Positions 9,503-20,057 of a stretch of 64,000 nt of DNA are shown here, one piece after another. The notes beneath the pieces are model-generated. The model ran no database searches. It was not told the origin of the DNA and saw nothing but the letters and a program-made list of their open reading frames with translations. Each line of letters starts with the position of its first letter. The stretch's first letter is position 1. Origin of the DNA: Vibrio rhodolitus (lineage in GTDB: Bacteria; Pseudomonadota; Gammaproteobacteria; Enterobacterales; Vibrionaceae); NCBI RefSeq assembly GCF_003350325.1, contig NZ_QLYZ01000013.1:62001-126000 (forward strand). Direction: 5' to 3'. The translations under genes were made by a program, and so were the position numbers.

Positions 9503-10210
9503 ATGACTACCGCAATCTCTCCATCGATTGTCGCCATCGTTCCCGCTGCAGGTGTGGGCAGCCGCATGAAAGCCGACAAACCTAAACAATACCTAATGAT
9601 TGGCGAGCGCACCGTGCTTGAGCATACGGTGTTAAAATTGCTTGCTCATCCTGCCATTAATAAGGTTATTGTCGCGATTACCCAAGGCGATCCGTATTTT
9701 CCGACGTTGTCGATTGCGAACCACCCTGATGTGGTGCGAGTCGATGGTGGTAAAGAGCGTGCTGACTCAGTACTGTCAGGTTTGCGCTACGTTGCAGCCG
9801 AGCAACTTGCGGATTGGGTGATGGTACATGACGCTGCGCGACCATGCGTGCGAGAGACAGATTTAAATACACTGATTGAAGTATCGCAAGCACATCAGGT
9901 TGGCGGCATTCTAGCCTCACCTGTGCGTGATACCATGAAACGCGCCAACAATGAGCAAAACATTGACCATACTGTTGAGCGTGAAGCGCTGTGGCATGCG
10001 TTAACCCCACAAATGTTTAGAACTACTCAACTAATGCGTGCATTGTCTGATGCGCTGGCAGCGGATGCTATCATTACTGATGAAGCATCAGCACTTGAAT
10101 GGGCAGGTTTTCAGCCTGCGTTAGTTCAAGGCTTTGCTGACAATATTAAAATCACCCAGCCAGAAGATTTAGCATTAGCCGAGTTCTATCTTGAACGAAA
10201 CAAAGGATAA
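9503..10210 (+). CDS. ispD: 2-C-methyl-D-erythritol 4-phosphate cytidylyltransferase IspD
   Basis: Third step of the non-mevalonate (MEP) isoprenoid pathway, making CDP-methylerythritol. The 235-residue product has the nucleotidyltransferase signature [19 protein letters not shown], the [10 protein letters not shown] motif and TDEASALEW near the end. A longer frame opens with TTG at 9482 inside ftsB; I prefer ATG 9503, which avoids that overlap. It is followed four bases later by ispF. Confidence 0.96.
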   Translation: MTTAISPSIVAIVPAAGVGSRMKADKPKQYLMIGERTVLEHTVLKLLAHPAINKVIVAITQGDPYFPTLSIANHPDVVRVDGGKERADSVLSGLRYVAAEQLADWVMVHDAARPCVRETDLNTLIEVSQAHQVGGILASPVRDTMKRANNEQNIDHTVEREALWHALTPQMFRTTQLMRALSDALAADAIITDEASALEWAGFQPALVQGFADNIKITQPEDLALAEFYLERNKG

Positions 10211-10213
10211 CCC

Positions 10214-10693
10214 ATGATGCGAATTGGTCACGGCTTTGATGTCCACAAATTTGGTGGCGAAGGTCCAGTAATTATTGGTGGTGTTGCGATCCCTTATGAG
10301 CAAGGTTTAATCGCACACTCAGACGGCGATGTGGCATTACACGCGCTAAGTGACGCTCTATTGGGCGCAATCGCGGCTGGTGATATCGGCAGGCACTTCC
10401 CAGATACCGACGATAAATGGAAAGGGGCAGACAGCCGCATGCTATTACGCGACGTCTACCGCCGAGTGAAAGAGCAAGGCTACGTTCTAGGTAACGCAGA
10501 CGTTACCATTATGGCGCAAGCACCGAAAATGGCGCCGCACATTGAAGCGATGTGTGCCGCTATTGCACAAGATTTAGAAACCGAGATTGGCAACGTTAAC
10601 GTCAAAGCGACTACAACTGAGCGTCTTGGCTTTACTGGTCGTAAAGAAGGCATCGCGTGTGAAGCAGTGGTGCTACTGATCAAACAAAACTAA
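10214..10693 (+). CDS. ispF: 2-C-methyl-D-erythritol 2,4-cyclodiphosphate synthase IspF
   Basis: Fifth step of the MEP pathway, cyclising CDP-ME 2-phosphate with loss of CMP. The 159-residue product is full length and has the zinc site residues in [12 protein letters not shown] (D9, H11) and [12 protein letters not shown], plus the trimer-forming [17 protein letters not shown]. Two adjacent ATG codons occur; the first aligns with the family N-terminus. The ispD-ispF order puts two pathway enzymes side by side. Confidence 0.97.
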   Translation: MMRIGHGFDVHKFGGEGPVIIGGVAIPYEQGLIAHSDGDVALHALSDALLGAIAAGDIGRHFPDTDDKWKGADSRMLLRDVYRRVKEQGYVLGNADVTIMAQAPKMAPHIEAMCAAIAQDLETEIGNVNVKATTTERLGFTGRKEGIACEAVVLLIKQN

Positions 10694-10736
10694 TTTAATC
10701 ACAGGCTACTTAGCTAGCTGAGTGATGGAAACCAAC

Positions 10737-11783
10737 ATGTCAGATATTTTATCTTCGCTCGCTTATTTAAATGGCAAGCCAACTGCACAAGGCAAACTCA
10801 AACTGAAGCCTGAGCATTTTCAAGTGAATGAAAACCTAGGTTTTGATTTTACCGGTGAAGGTGAACACCTAATGGTGCGCATCCGTAAGACCGGAGAAAA
10901 CACAGCTTTCGTTGTTAATGAGCTAGCCAAAGTTTGTGGCGTGAAATCGAAAGATGTCAGCTGGGCGGGTTTAAAAGATCGTCATGCCGTGACAGAACAA
11001 TGGTTGAGCGTGCATTTACCAAAAGGTGAAACGCCAGATTTCTCTGCTTTTCTTGCGCAGTACCCATCGATTGAAATTGTGGCGACCGATCGTCATAACA
11101 AAAAGCTACGTCCGGGTGACCTCATTGGTAATGAGTTTGTCGTGACGATCGCTGAAGTGACCGATATGGCGGAAGTGGTTGCTCGTCTTGAAAAGATCGC
11201 TAAGACCGGCGTACCAAACTACTTTGGTAGTCAGCGTTTTGGTCATGATGGTAACAACGTGACAGAGGCACGCCGTTGGGGTCGTGACAATGTACGTACT
11301 CGCAACCAAAACAAACGCAGTCTGTACCTATCTGCTGCACGCTCGTGGATCTTTAATGCGATTGTGTCTGCGCGTATTGAGCAAGGTGCATTCGAACAGC
11401 CACTCGAGGGTGATGTGTTGCAAGCTGGTCGTGAGCAGTTGTTAGTTGATGCGGATAATATTGCTGAATTAACCAATAAGATTGCCACTGGTGAGTGTTT
11501 GATTACTGCGGCAATGGCGGGTGATAACGCTCTACCAACGCAAGGTAAAGCACTTGAGATTGAGCAACCACAGTTAGACGCTGAGCCTGATTTGATGGCA
11601 CTTATCCGTGGTAACCGCATGCGTCATGACCGTCGTGAGATTGCCCTGAAAGCACAGAACCTGACTTGGCAGGTTGAAGGCAATGAGATCACACTACGTT
11701 TCGCATTGGACTCGGGCTGTTTTGCAACGGCTATCGTACGTGAATTGATTGAAGAAATCGAAGTGGAGCGCAGTTACTCATGA
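10737..11783 (+). CDS. truD: tRNA pseudouridine(13) synthase TruD
   Basis: Converts U13 of tRNA-Glu to pseudouridine. The 348-residue product has the TruD catalytic motif [15 protein letters not shown] (Asp about residue 81) and the family motif [15 protein letters not shown] start at ATG 10737 because a GGAA sequence sits six bases upstream and the length agrees with the family; GTG 10722 and ATG 10725 are in-frame alternatives. Its TGA stop overlaps the surE ATG by 4 bp. Confidence 0.96.
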   Translation: MSDILSSLAYLNGKPTAQGKLKLKPEHFQVNENLGFDFTGEGEHLMVRIRKTGENTAFVVNELAKVCGVKSKDVSWAGLKDRHAVTEQWLSVHLPKGETPDFSAFLAQYPSIEIVATDRHNKKLRPGDLIGNEFVVTIAEVTDMAEVVARLEKIAKTGVPNYFGSQRFGHDGNNVTEARRWGRDNVRTRNQNKRSLYLSAARSWIFNAIVSARIEQGAFEQPLEGDVLQAGREQLLVDADNIAELTNKIATGECLITAAMAGDNALPTQGKALEIEQPQLDAEPDLMALIRGNRMRHDRREIALKAQNLTWQVEGNEITLRFALDSGCFATAIVRELIEEIEVERSYS

Positions 11784-12541
11784 GTGAGTCACGCCTAAAA
11801 ATATTGCTAAGTAATGATGATGGTGTGCATGCGGAAGGGATACATACTTTAGCTAAGGCTTTAGCGCCGTTTGCTGATATCACCATTGTTGCACCTGATC
11901 GAAATCGCTCAGGCGCTTCCAACTCGCTGACCTTAGAGCAGCCTCTGCGCGTAACTGAAATTGCGCCGAGCACTTATTCAGTGCAAGGCACGCCAACAGA
12001 TTGCGTACACTTTGCATTGAATGAGCTAATGAAAGACGACCTGCCTGATTTAGTCCTCTCTGGTATCAACCATGGTGCGAATTTGGGTGATGACGTGCTG
12101 TACTCTGGTACGGTTGCGGCAGCAATGGAAGGGCACTTTTTAGGCGTGCAAGCTATTGCGCTTTCTCTAGCGGGTAAAGTAAATTTTGCCACGGCTGCAC
12201 AAGTGGCAGTCGAGCTGGTTGAACAGCACTTGCAACAACCTATCCCAACTAATCGCTTACTCAACGTCAATATTCCAGATCGTGCTTATCAGGATTTGGC
12301 TGGCACTGTAGTAACGCGCTTGGGTGCGCGTCATCACGCCGAAGATATGATTAAGCAGAAAGATCCTCGCGGACATGATATTTATTGGTTGGGACCTCCT
12401 GGCAAGGAACAAGATGCAGGTGAGGGAACCGACTTTTTTGCGATAGAGCATGGCTTTGTTTCGATAACACCACTGCAAGTGGACCTAACAGCGCATGAAT
12501 CTATTGCCACTATGTCTCATTGGTTAAAAGGTAATTCGTAA
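11780..12541 (+). CDS. surE: 5'/3'-nucleotidase SurE
   Basis: Metal-dependent nucleoside monophosphatase linked to stationary-phase survival. The 253-residue product shows the metal and active-site motifs [12 protein letters not shown] (the DD pair), [10 protein letters not shown] and [19 protein letters not shown]. It overlaps truD (ATGA) and its TAA overlaps the pcm ATG by one base, so truD-surE-pcm form a tightly coupled run leading to nlpD-rpoS. Confidence 0.97.
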   Translation: MSESRLKILLSNDDGVHAEGIHTLAKALAPFADITIVAPDRNRSGASNSLTLEQPLRVTEIAPSTYSVQGTPTDCVHFALNELMKDDLPDLVLSGINHGANLGDDVLYSGTVAAAMEGHFLGVQAIALSLAGKVNFATAAQVAVELVEQHLQQPIPTNRLLNVNIPDRAYQDLAGTVVTRLGARHHAEDMIKQKDPRGHDIYWLGPPGKEQDAGEGTDFFAIEHGFVSITPLQVDLTAHESIATMSHWLKGNS

Positions 12542-13167
12542 TGGCAAACCCACATGCCGACAAATTAATGCAGTTTCTTGTCGCGAGTGGCATTCAAAAT
12601 CAAGCGGTACTCGAGGCGATTTATCGATTACCGCGCGAGAGCTTCGTGTCTCAGGCTATGATTCACCAAGCGTATGACAACAACGCATTGCCAATTGGTC
12701 ATGGACAGACAATCTCTCAGCCTTATATTGTCGCTAAAATGACGGAAATGCTTGAACTTAAACGTGAAAGTAAAGTCCTAGAGGTTGGGACTGGGTCTGG
12801 TTATCAAACCGCTGTTCTGGCTCAACTGGTTGACCATGTTTATTCGATTGAGCGTATCAAAGCGCTACAATGGGATGCGAAGCGTCGTCTTAAGCAGTTG
12901 GATATTTATAACATCTCAACTAAACATGGTGATGGCTGGCAAGGTTGGGCAGCAAAAGCTCCTTTTGATGCGATTATTGTTACCGCAGCAGCTGAGAGTG
13001 TCCCACAGGGGCTACTTGCACAACTGAGTGACGGTGGCGTGATGGTGATCCCGGTCGGCGTTGACCAACAACAGTTGTTAAAAATCACTCGTCAGGGTGA
13101 AAACTATTTATCTGAAGTAATCGAAATGGTGCGCTTCGTACCGTTAATTGCAGGTGATCTCGCTTAA
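12541..13167 (+). CDS. pcm: Protein-L-isoaspartate O-methyltransferase Pcm
   Basis: Repairs isoaspartyl residues in damaged proteins by SAM-dependent methylation. The 208-residue product carries the substrate-side motif [17 protein letters not shown] and SAM-binding motif [18 protein letters not shown], followed by [18 protein letters not shown]. It is joined to surE by a one-base stop/start overlap and lies two bases before nlpD; the surE-pcm-nlpD-rpoS order is classical. Confidence 0.97.
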   Translation: MANPHADKLMQFLVASGIQNQAVLEAIYRLPRESFVSQAMIHQAYDNNALPIGHGQTISQPYIVAKMTEMLELKRESKVLEVGTGSGYQTAVLAQLVDHVYSIERIKALQWDAKRRLKQLDIYNISTKHGDGWQGWAAKAPFDAIIVTAAAESVPQGLLAQLSDGGVMVIPVGVDQQQLLKITRQGENYLSEVIEMVRFVPLIAGDLA

Positions 13168-13169
13168 TC

Positions 13170-14090
13170 ATGCGTATTAAATCTAATTCATTATTGATGT
13201 TTGCTCTGAGTAGCGCTCTGGTTGGATGCGCGGCTCATTCCCCTGCGCCAGTATCAAGTTTGAATAAGGATTATGATTCGATCTCGCGCGGCAGTTACCG
13301 TGGGAGTTATTACGAGGTAAAGAAGGGCGATACACTCTATTTTATTGCTTATGTCACAGATAAAGATGTAAACGAGATAGTTCGTTACAACCATTTGCAA
13401 GCACCATACACCATCTACCCGGGGCAAAAACTTAAGCTTTGGCAACCGGCTTATCGTCCGCCAGCGTATGCTGGCACAGGGGCGGCAGCATCCTCCGCTG
13501 CGACGGTTGCCGTGGCTTCAAGTGCAACCACAGCGAAAGCTACTTCTTCGAGTAAAAACTCAAATCAACAAGTTACGAAACAACCTGCTGCGAATAGTAA
13601 ACCAGTGGCACAAAAAACTGCCGCAAAAGGGGTTGAACAATCGAAATCAAAGGAGTATGTTGAGACTAAAGGTAAACAAAATGTTAACAATGATGTCAAT
13701 AATAATACATCAAACAACGTTAAAGTTACCAAGTGGTTATGGCCAACTAAAGGGAGAGTAATCAAGAACTTCTCGTCGGGAGACCAAGGGAACAAAGGTA
13801 TCGATATTGCGGGTCAACGCGGTCAACCTATCGTATCTACAGCTGCCGGCACAGTTGTCTACTCGGGCAACGCTTTACGAGGTTATGGCAACCTCGTCAT
13901 TATAAAACATAACGATAAATTCTTAAGCGCGTATGCGCACAACGACCAGTTGCTAGTAAAAGAAGGTCAAGGTGTTAAATCAGGCCAAAAAATCGCAACC
14001 ATGGGCAGTTCAGGAACCAACAGTGTTCGCTTGCACTTTGAAATTCGCTATCAAGGTAAGTCAGTCAATCCAAAACGCTACTTACCATAA
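13170..14090 (+). CDS. nlpD: Murein hydrolase activator NlpD (LysM/M23 lipoprotein)
   Basis: Outer-membrane lipoprotein that activates cell-wall amidases during daughter-cell separation. The 306-residue product has a lipoprotein signal ending LVGC, a LysM domain (YYEVKKGDTLYFIAYV to YPGQKLKLW, about residues 48-92), a low-complexity Ala/Ser/Lys/Asn linker and a C-terminal M23/LytM domain. Catalytic positions look degenerate (GIDIAG without the preceding His, LHFEIR instead of HxH), as expected for a non-enzymatic activator. The main rpoS promoter is expected inside this gene. Confidence 0.96.
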   Translation: MRIKSNSLLMFALSSALVGCAAHSPAPVSSLNKDYDSISRGSYRGSYYEVKKGDTLYFIAYVTDKDVNEIVRYNHLQAPYTIYPGQKLKLWQPAYRPPAYAGTGAAASSAATVAVASSATTAKATSSSKNSNQQVTKQPAANSKPVAQKTAAKGVEQSKSKEYVETKGKQNVNNDVNNNTSNNVKVTKWLWPTKGRVIKNFSSGDQGNKGIDIAGQRGQPIVSTAAGTVVYSGNALRGYGNLVIIKHNDKFLSAYAHNDQLLVKEGQGVKSGQKIATMGSSGTNSVRLHFEIRYQGKSVNPKRYLP

Positions 14091-14165
14091 ATTTTGCTAA
14101 GAGAGATTCATCAGGGACATTAGAGATGTAGTCAATGCCTTGCTAGCTCGCCAGGGGGAGGCGCT

Positions 14166-15152
14166 ATGAGTATCAGCAACACAGCAGCAAAAGTAGAAGA
14201 GTTTGACGTTGAAAATATGGAAGGTTTCAACGCCGAATCACAAACCACAGAAAACAACACATCCACAGAGACTGACAATGCAAAGGAAGAGTTTGAAGTT
14301 TCGAGTAAGAATCTCGACGCTACCCAGCTTTACCTTGGCGAAATCGGTTTTTCACCACTGCTAACCGCAGAAGAAGAAGTGCTTTATGCTCGCCGCGCAT
14401 TACGTGGTGACGAAGCAGCGCGTAAGCGCATGATAGAAAGTAACCTGCGTTTGGTGGTAAAAATCTCACGTCGCTATAGCAATCGTGGACTTGCGTTGCT
14501 CGACTTAATCGAAGAAGGCAACTTGGGGCTGATTCGTGCGGTGGAAAAATTCGACCCAGAAAGAGGTTTCCGCTTTTCTACCTACGCGACATGGTGGATT
14601 CGTCAAACCATTGAACGCGCTTTAATGAATCAAACACGTACGATTCGTCTACCAATTCATGTGGTTAAAGAGCTAAACATCTACCTGCGTACTGCTCGAG
14701 AGCTTTCTCAAAAGCTTGACCATGAGCCAACAGCAGAAGAGATTGCAACCCAACTTGATAAGCCAGTTGATGATGTCAGCAAGATGCTGCGTCTGAATGA
14801 GCGCATCAGTTCGGTGGATACACCAATTGGTGGTGATGGTGAGAAAGCGCTATTGGATATCATCCCAGATGTGAAACATTCAGATCCTGAAGTTTCTACC
14901 CAAGATGATGACATTAAGAGTTCGTTGATTAATTGGTTAGATGAACTTAACCCTAAGCAGAAAGAAGTTTTAGCGCGCCGTTTTGGATTGCTTGGGTACG
15001 AGCCATCAACACTGGAAGAAGTTGGTCGTGAAATCAACTTAACTCGTGAGCGAGTACGCCAGATCCAAGTTGAGGGATTACGTCGACTTCGAGAAATCTT
15101 GGTGAAGCAGGGATTGAGTATGGAAAACCTGTTTAGCGTTGAAGACGATTAA
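14166..15152 (+). CDS. rpoS: Stationary-phase sigma factor RpoS
   Basis: Alternative sigma factor for the general stress and stationary-phase response. The 328-residue product has an acidic, poorly conserved N-terminus, region 1.2 ([21 protein letters not shown]), region 2 ([50 protein letters not shown]), region 3 and region 4 ([20 protein letters not shown]). It lies 75 bp after nlpD; the gap is part of the long rpoS leader that in related bacteria is controlled by small RNAs and Hfq. A clean terminator follows. Confidence 0.98.
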   Translation: MSISNTAAKVEEFDVENMEGFNAESQTTENNTSTETDNAKEEFEVSSKNLDATQLYLGEIGFSPLLTAEEEVLYARRALRGDEAARKRMIESNLRLVVKISRRYSNRGLALLDLIEEGNLGLIRAVEKFDPERGFRFSTYATWWIRQTIERALMNQTRTIRLPIHVVKELNIYLRTARELSQKLDHEPTAEEIATQLDKPVDDVSKMLRLNERISSVDTPIGGDGEKALLDIIPDVKHSDPEVSTQDDDIKSSLINWLDELNPKQKEVLARRFGLLGYEPSTLEEVGREINLTRERVRQIQVEGLRRLREILVKQGLSMENLFSVEDD

Positions 15153-15176
15153 TCAACCCTGATTAAATTGCAAAAG

Positions 15177-15207
15177 AAACGCCTTGGCTTGCCAAGGCGT
15201 TTTTGTT
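15177..15207 (+). terminator. Rho-independent terminator of rpoS
   Basis: Near-perfect stem (AACGCCTTGGC / GCCAAGGCGTT) with a tiny TT loop, then TTTTGTTT. It may also serve the converging corB-type gene. Confidence 0.85.
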
Positions 15208-15247
15208 TCTGCTCGATAAGTGGAAAATAGCGAAAGCGGGTATCGAA

Positions 15248-16522
15248 TTAACTGGCTTGCTTAAGTTTAGGAAACACTTTTACAAGCTTAATGCGGTTTT
15301 CTTCTAGCTCAACAATTTCCATCGGGTGACCAGAGATCTGCACACTCAAATGGCTTTCCGGAATATCTTCTAAGTGCTCGAGGATCAGACCATTTAATGT
15401 TCTTGGACCATCTGTTGGCAATTTCCATTTCAGTCCCTTGTTGATATCGCGAATATTGGCACTACCTTCAATGAGGAAACTGCCATCACCTTGCGGGACG
15501 ATCTCTTCTGACAGGCTTGGTGCAATTGATGTGGTAAATTCACCGACAATCTCTTCCAAAATATCTTCTAAAGTGATCAAGCCAATAATGTCGCCATACT
15601 CATCCACAATCAGCCCGATGCGTTGTTTCTTGCGCTGAAATTTAAGCAGCTGCACATTGAGCGGAGTTCCTTCTGGGATAAAGTAAACCTCATCTGCTGC
15701 GCGCAGCAGTCGCTCTTTGGTGAATTCATTTTTTTCCAGCATCAAGCGATACGCTTCTCGCAGACGCAGCATTCCGACCGCTTCATCAATTTGGTCGCGA
15801 TATAACACCACTCGACCATGAGGAGAGTGGGTTAACTGGCGTACGATTGATTTCCAATCATCGTTGATATCGATACCTGTGATCTCGTTGCGCGGCACCA
15901 TGATGTCATTCACTGTGACATTTTCCAGATCAAGAATCGAGACCAACATATCTTGGTGGCGACGAGGAATAAGGCTACCTGCCTCATTAACTACGGTGCG
16001 TAGCTCTTCTGAGCTGAGATGGTCATCGTCACCATGGTTGGCTTTAATGCCGAGCAGGCGAATAAATCCGTTGGTAATAAAGTTCACTAAGATCACCAGC
16101 GGAGAGAGCACTTTCATAAGCAACGAAAGTAAGATACTGCTGGCGTAGGAGACGCGTTCTGGGTAGAGCGCCGCAAGAGTTTTGGGGGTAACTTCGGCAA
16201 AGACGAGAATGACTAGGGTTAGTACACCGGTTGCAATAGCAACACCGATGTCCCCATAAAGGCGCATACCAAGGATAGTAGCGATAGCCGAAGCGAGAAT
16301 ATTAACGAGGTTGTTACCGATTAGAATCAGACCGATTAAACGATCGGGTCGGTCGAGCAGCTTTTCTACTCTCCTTGCACCTTTATGACCACTGTTGGAT
16401 AAGTGTTTTAACCGATAACGATTCAGAGCCATCATGCCGGTTTCTGAACCTGAGAAATAACCTGAAATTACAATGAGACACGCGAGTAGCGCAAATAAGA
16501 TACCCGTTGATATGTCGTCCAA
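15248..16522 (-). CDS. corB: CNNM/CBS-domain membrane protein (CorB/YfjD family)
   Basis: A 424-residue membrane protein with an N-terminal DUF21/CNNM domain (SGYFSGSETGMMALNRYRLKHL, three to four membrane segments to about residue 170), a tandem CBS pair (VNDIMVPRNEITGID and the GLIVDEYGDIIGLITLEDILEEIVGE repeat) and a C-terminal CorC/HlyC transporter-associated domain. The family is linked to Mg2+ and Co2+ resistance or efflux. It neighbours ypjD on the same strand, the usual gammaproteobacterial pairing next to ffh. The symbol is by family; yfjD is also used. Confidence 0.9.
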   Translation of the reverse strand: MDDISTGILFALLACLIVISGYFSGSETGMMALNRYRLKHLSNSGHKGARRVEKLLDRPDRLIGLILIGNNLVNILASAIATILGMRLYGDIGVAIATGVLTLVILVFAEVTPKTLAALYPERVSYASSILLSLLMKVLSPLVILVNFITNGFIRLLGIKANHGDDDHLSSEELRTVVNEAGSLIPRRHQDMLVSILDLENVTVNDIMVPRNEITGIDINDDWKSIVRQLTHSPHGRVVLYRDQIDEAVGMLRLREAYRLMLEKNEFTKERLLRAADEVYFIPEGTPLNVQLLKFQRKKQRIGLIVDEYGDIIGLITLEDILEEIVGEFTTSIAPSLSEEIVPQGDGSFLIEGSANIRDINKGLKWKLPTDGPRTLNGLILEHLEDIPESHLSVQISGHPMEIVELEENRIKLVKVFPKLKQAS

Positions 16523-16610
16523 AACTTACCTGTTCCTTGCGATGTTTAGCTTAATTTATGACCTAACTGTAGGTGTAAGTCAATGATGGGATAGTGAAAA
16601 CTCAGATATG

Positions 16611-16636
16611 AAAAAAGGTGCATCACTGCACCTTTT
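16611..16636 (-). terminator. Terminator of ypjD
   Basis: Ten-bp perfect stem (AAAAGGTGCA / TGCACCTTTT) with a 4-nt loop. On the minus strand it is followed by a T run. It begins at the ypjD stop codon. Confidence 0.75.
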
Positions 16637-16637
16637 A

Positions 16638-17432
16638 TTAATTGAGAATGATCTCACGCACAAAGCGACTGCCAAAGTAGGCAATGGTCAGTAGCGTGGC
16701 TCCGGCAATGGCAAACCAGGTGACTTTCTTACCTCGCCAGCCTTTTTGGTAATGACCCCAAATCAATACCGAGTAGATAATCCAAGCGACAAAAGAAAGA
16801 ATCGCTTTATGTGCTTTGCCTTGGGCAAACATGTCATGCACAAAGGTAAAACCGGTCAGCAATGTTACGGTTAGTAGCAGGTTGCCGATGAGGATGATTT
16901 TAAACAGCTGGCGTTCAATGAGCATCAATGGTGGCACATTGGGGTTTATCGCCAGTGCTTTTTTCGCTTTCAAGCGGTTATCCAACCAAGCCAGCTGTAG
17001 GGCATACAGCGCACCAATGGTTAGGGTTGAATAAGAGAATAGCGCGAGCGAAATATGAATCAGCAACTTAGGGTCATTTTCAAAATGAGTAATATAGCTG
17101 CTTGGTAACAGAGTTGCCGCGAGTAAGTTAATTGCTGAGAAGCTGTAGACTACCGGTAAGATAAACCACAAGCGGGTTTTCAGCATCGCACCGCTCATCA
17201 CCAGAGAAATAATAAAGCTAATTAAAGACGCCACATTAAGAATGCTGAGGTTTTGCCCCGATCCTGAAAGGATAAGATCAGCCAATGACCAAGCGTGAAA
17301 CACCAAAGCAAGAATCGCACTCACCAAGACGGTTTTTGCGCGAATACCAGTTTGATGAACCAATCCTGGAATGATCGTGGCAATTGCCAAGATGTAGAGA
17401 ATTGCTGCGCTGACAGCGACTAAGTTGTCCAT
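16638..17432 (-). CDS. ypjD: Inner membrane protein YpjD (cytochrome c assembly-like)
   Basis: A 264-residue polytopic membrane protein (about eight hydrophobic segments) of the YpjD/CcsA-like family, related to the heme-handling cytochrome c assembly proteins. It has the recognisable segments HAWSLADLIL, HISLALFSYSTLTIGALYALQLAWLD and HKAILSFVAWIIYSVLIWGHY, with conserved His residues that could bind heme. A precise function is not established. Divergent from ffh, with corB downstream on the same strand. Confidence 0.88.
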   Translation of the reverse strand: MDNLVAVSAAILYILAIATIIPGLVHQTGIRAKTVLVSAILALVFHAWSLADLILSGSGQNLSILNVASLISFIISLVMSGAMLKTRLWFILPVVYSFSAINLLAATLLPSSYITHFENDPKLLIHISLALFSYSTLTIGALYALQLAWLDNRLKAKKALAINPNVPPLMLIERQLFKIILIGNLLLTVTLLTGFTFVHDMFAQGKAHKAILSFVAWIIYSVLIWGHYQKGWRGKKVTWFAIAGATLLTIAYFGSRFVREIILN

Positions 17433-17614
17433 TACTCTCGATTAAGCTGGTGGATTTTTAGCAAATTATACCCTGCATCAAGCTTTTGGGCTATGGGTGA
17501 GCAAGGAGGAATTGTGAGAGATGAGATATCAAATTCCATTCGACTAGTGCCAAGCAAGGGTTGGCTAAGGTATACTCATAGTAATTTATCGCCGAATTTA
17601 GCGAAGAGAACAAG

Positions 17615-18997
17615 ATGTTTGAGAATTTAACGGATCGCCTATCCCGTACCCTGAAAAACATCAGTGGTAAAGGGCGTCTTACCGAAGACAATATTAAAGA
17701 AACCCTACGTGAAGTGCGTATGGCGTTACTTGAGGCAGACGTAGCACTGCCTGTTGTACGCGAATTTATTAACCGTGTGAAAGAGAGCGCGGTCGGTGTA
17801 GAGGTTTCGAAATCTCTTACACCTGGTCAAGAGTTCATTAAGATCGTTCAAGCAGAGCTTGAAGCGGTTATGGGTGAATCTAACGAAGCGCTTAATTTAG
17901 CGGCTCAACCACCTGCAGTTATTCTGATGGCGGGTCTACAAGGTGCGGGTAAAACCACCTCGGTAGGTAAGCTATCTAAGCTATTAAAAGAGCGTGACAA
18001 GAAGAAAGTTCTGGTTGTGTCTGCCGACGTTTACCGTCCAGCGGCAATCAAACAGCTAGAAACCTTGGCTACGGACATTGGCGTAGATTTCTTCCCATCG
18101 TCACCAGATCAAAAGCCGATTGATATTGCTAATGCAGCGATTGATCATGCGAAGAAGAAATTCTACGACGTATTGGTGGTCGATACCGCAGGTCGTTTAG
18201 CGGTTGATGAGCAGATGATGGCTGAGATCCAAGATCTGCACTCGGCAATCAATCCTGTTGAGACGCTGTTTGTTGTTGATGCAATGACAGGTCAAGATGC
18301 GGCGAACACGGCAAAGGCCTTTGGTGATGCACTACCGCTAACGGGTGTGATTCTAACTAAGGTCGATGGTGATGCTCGTGGTGGTGCGGCGCTTTCAGTT
18401 CGCCATATCACTGGCAAACCAATCAAATTCTTGGGTGTGGGCGAAAAGACCGATGCTCTAGAACCGTTCCATCCGGATCGCGTCGCGTCACGTATTCTTG
18501 GTATGGGTGACGTACTGTCACTTATCGAAGATCTACAACGTAATGTTGACCATGAAAAAGCAGAAAAGCTGGCGAAGAAGTTTAAAGAGAAGAAAGGTTT
18601 CGATCTAGAAGACTTCCGTGAACAGCTTGGTCAAATGCAAAACATGGGCGGCATGATGGGTATGCTAGACAAACTGCCAGGTATGTCTCAGCTACCAGCA
18701 GACGTGAAAGATAAAGTTGACGACAAGATGTTCAAGCAGATGGAAGCTATCATCAGCTCAATGACAATGAAAGAGCGTCAACGTCCTGAAATTATCAAAG
18801 GTTCACGTAAGAAGCGCATCGCAGCAGGTTCAGGCGTACAGGTACAAGACGTTAACCGCTTGCTGAAACAGTTCACCCAAATGCAGAAGATGATGAAGAA
18901 GATGCAAAAGGGTGGCATGAAAGGCATGATGCGTAACATGCAAGGCATGATGGGCGGCATGGGTGGTGGCGGTGGCTTCAACCCATTTGGTCGTTAA
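17615..18997 (+). CDS. ffh: Signal recognition particle protein Ffh
   Basis: GTPase subunit of the SRP; binds 4.5S RNA and signal sequences of nascent membrane proteins and docks on FtsY. The 460-residue product has the N-terminal helical bundle, the G domain (GLQGAGKTTSVGKL P-loop, VDTAGRL, TKVDGDARGG) and a Met-rich M domain ending in a Met/Gly-rich tail. ATG 17615 is the family start. It is divergent from ypjD and precedes the rpsP operon, separated from it by a terminator. Confidence 0.98.
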   Translation: MFENLTDRLSRTLKNISGKGRLTEDNIKETLREVRMALLEADVALPVVREFINRVKESAVGVEVSKSLTPGQEFIKIVQAELEAVMGESNEALNLAAQPPAVILMAGLQGAGKTTSVGKLSKLLKERDKKKVLVVSADVYRPAAIKQLETLATDIGVDFFPSSPDQKPIDIANAAIDHAKKKFYDVLVVDTAGRLAVDEQMMAEIQDLHSAINPVETLFVVDAMTGQDAANTAKAFGDALPLTGVILTKVDGDARGGAALSVRHITGKPIKFLGVGEKTDALEPFHPDRVASRILGMGDVLSLIEDLQRNVDHEKAEKLAKKFKEKKGFDLEDFREQLGQMQNMGGMMGMLDKLPGMSQLPADVKDKVDDKMFKQMEAIISSMTMKERQRPEIIKGSRKKRIAAGSGVQVQDVNRLLKQFTQMQKMMKKMQKGGMKGMMRNMQGMMGGMGGGGGFNPFGR

Positions 18998-19092
18998 TTA
19001 GCCATACCCAATTTAAGTTTCAAGGTGTTAGCTAGCTCACATACTTATTGTTCAATTTGTGGTGGTGAAAAAATAGCTAAAGACCTTGCATT

Positions 19093-19129
19093 GCTCCGGA
19101 ATAAGAGTAAAATTCCGGAGCTTTATTTT
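19093..19129 (+). terminator. Terminator between ffh and rpsP
   Basis: Ten-bp perfect stem (GCTCCGGAAT / ATTCCGGAGC) with a 9-nt loop, followed by TTTATTTT. It isolates ffh from the ribosomal operon and lies about 80 bp before rpsP. Confidence 0.8.
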
Positions 19130-19208
19130 GGCACGAGACCCCAAACTGTTTACTGATTTGAACGGTTATTGGGGTTAATTTTATTTTTGAGAAAGCAAAG
19201 AGGACGAC

Positions 19209-19457
19209 ATGGTAACCATTCGTTTGGCACGTCACGGCGCTAAAAAGCGTCCATTTTATCAAATCGTAGTTGCGGACAGCCGTAACGCATCAACTGGCCG
19301 TTTCATCGAGAAAGTTGGTTTCTTTAACCCAACTGCTCAAGGTCAAGAAGAAGGTCTACGTCTAGACCTAGACCGCGTTAACCACTGGGTTGGTCAAGGC
19401 GCGTCTCTATCTGACCGCGTTGCTAAGCTAGTTAAAGACGCTCAAAAAGCGGCTTAA
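19209..19457 (+). CDS. rpsP: 30S ribosomal protein S16
   Basis: Small-subunit assembly protein bS16. The 82-residue basic product ([25 protein letters not shown]) matches the family over its whole length. It is the first gene of rpsP-rimM-trmD-rplS, preceded by a good ribosome binding site (AGAGGACGAC); rimM follows after 26 bp. Confidence 0.98.
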   Translation: MVTIRLARHGAKKRPFYQIVVADSRNASTGRFIEKVGFFNPTAQGQEEGLRLDLDRVNHWVGQGASLSDRVAKLVKDAQKAA

Positions 19458-19483
19458 TTCTTACCAGAAGAAGAAATTAGCTT

Positions 19484-20032
19484 ATGTCGATGAAAGGTAA
19501 AGAAACAGTGAGCAATGACAAGATTGTTGTAGGCAAGTTTGGTGCTACTTACGGCATTCGTGGTTGGCTCAAGGTTTTTTCCTACACAGACAATGCTGAA
19601 AACATCTTTGATTACAGCCCTTGGTTTTTAAACCAAAAAGGCGTGTGGGTTGAGTACAAAGTAGAGAGCTGGAAACGTCATGGCCAAGGTTATGTATGTA
19701 AGCTAGCAGGTCTGGATGTGCGCGAAGAAGCGCAACTTCTGACTAACTTTGAAATCGCTATTGACCCTGCGGTACTACCAGAATTGTCATCAGATGAATT
19801 CTATTGGCGTGAATTGTTTGGTATGCAAGTTGTGACCACTAAAGGTTACGATCTAGGTGTTGTTTCTGACATCCTAGAAACTGGCTCAAACGATGTTCTA
19901 GTAGTTAAAGCAAATCTAAAAGATGCTTTCGGGCAAAAGGAACGATTAATTCCGTTCCTTACAGAGCAAGTGATCATCAAAGTTGATCGCGAAGCTCAAC
20001 GGATCGAAGTTGACTGGGATCCTGGATTCTAA
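19484..20032 (+). CDS. rimM: Ribosome maturation factor RimM
   Basis: Assists maturation of the 30S head domain and binds S19. The 182-residue product has the N-terminal RimM beta-barrel ([22 protein letters not shown]) and the C-terminal PRC-barrel ([20 protein letters not shown] to [12 protein letters not shown]). The start MSMKGKET agrees with other vibrios as I remember them. Second gene of the rpsP operon; trmD follows after 25 bp. Confidence 0.97.
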   Translation: MSMKGKETVSNDKIVVGKFGATYGIRGWLKVFSYTDNAENIFDYSPWFLNQKGVWVEYKVESWKRHGQGYVCKLAGLDVREEAQLLTNFEIAIDPAVLPELSSDEFYWRELFGMQVVTTKGYDLGVVSDILETGSNDVLVVKANLKDAFGQKERLIPFLTEQVIIKVDREAQRIEVDWDPGF

Positions 20033-20057
20033 CTCCCTGTAACGGAGCGATTGAACA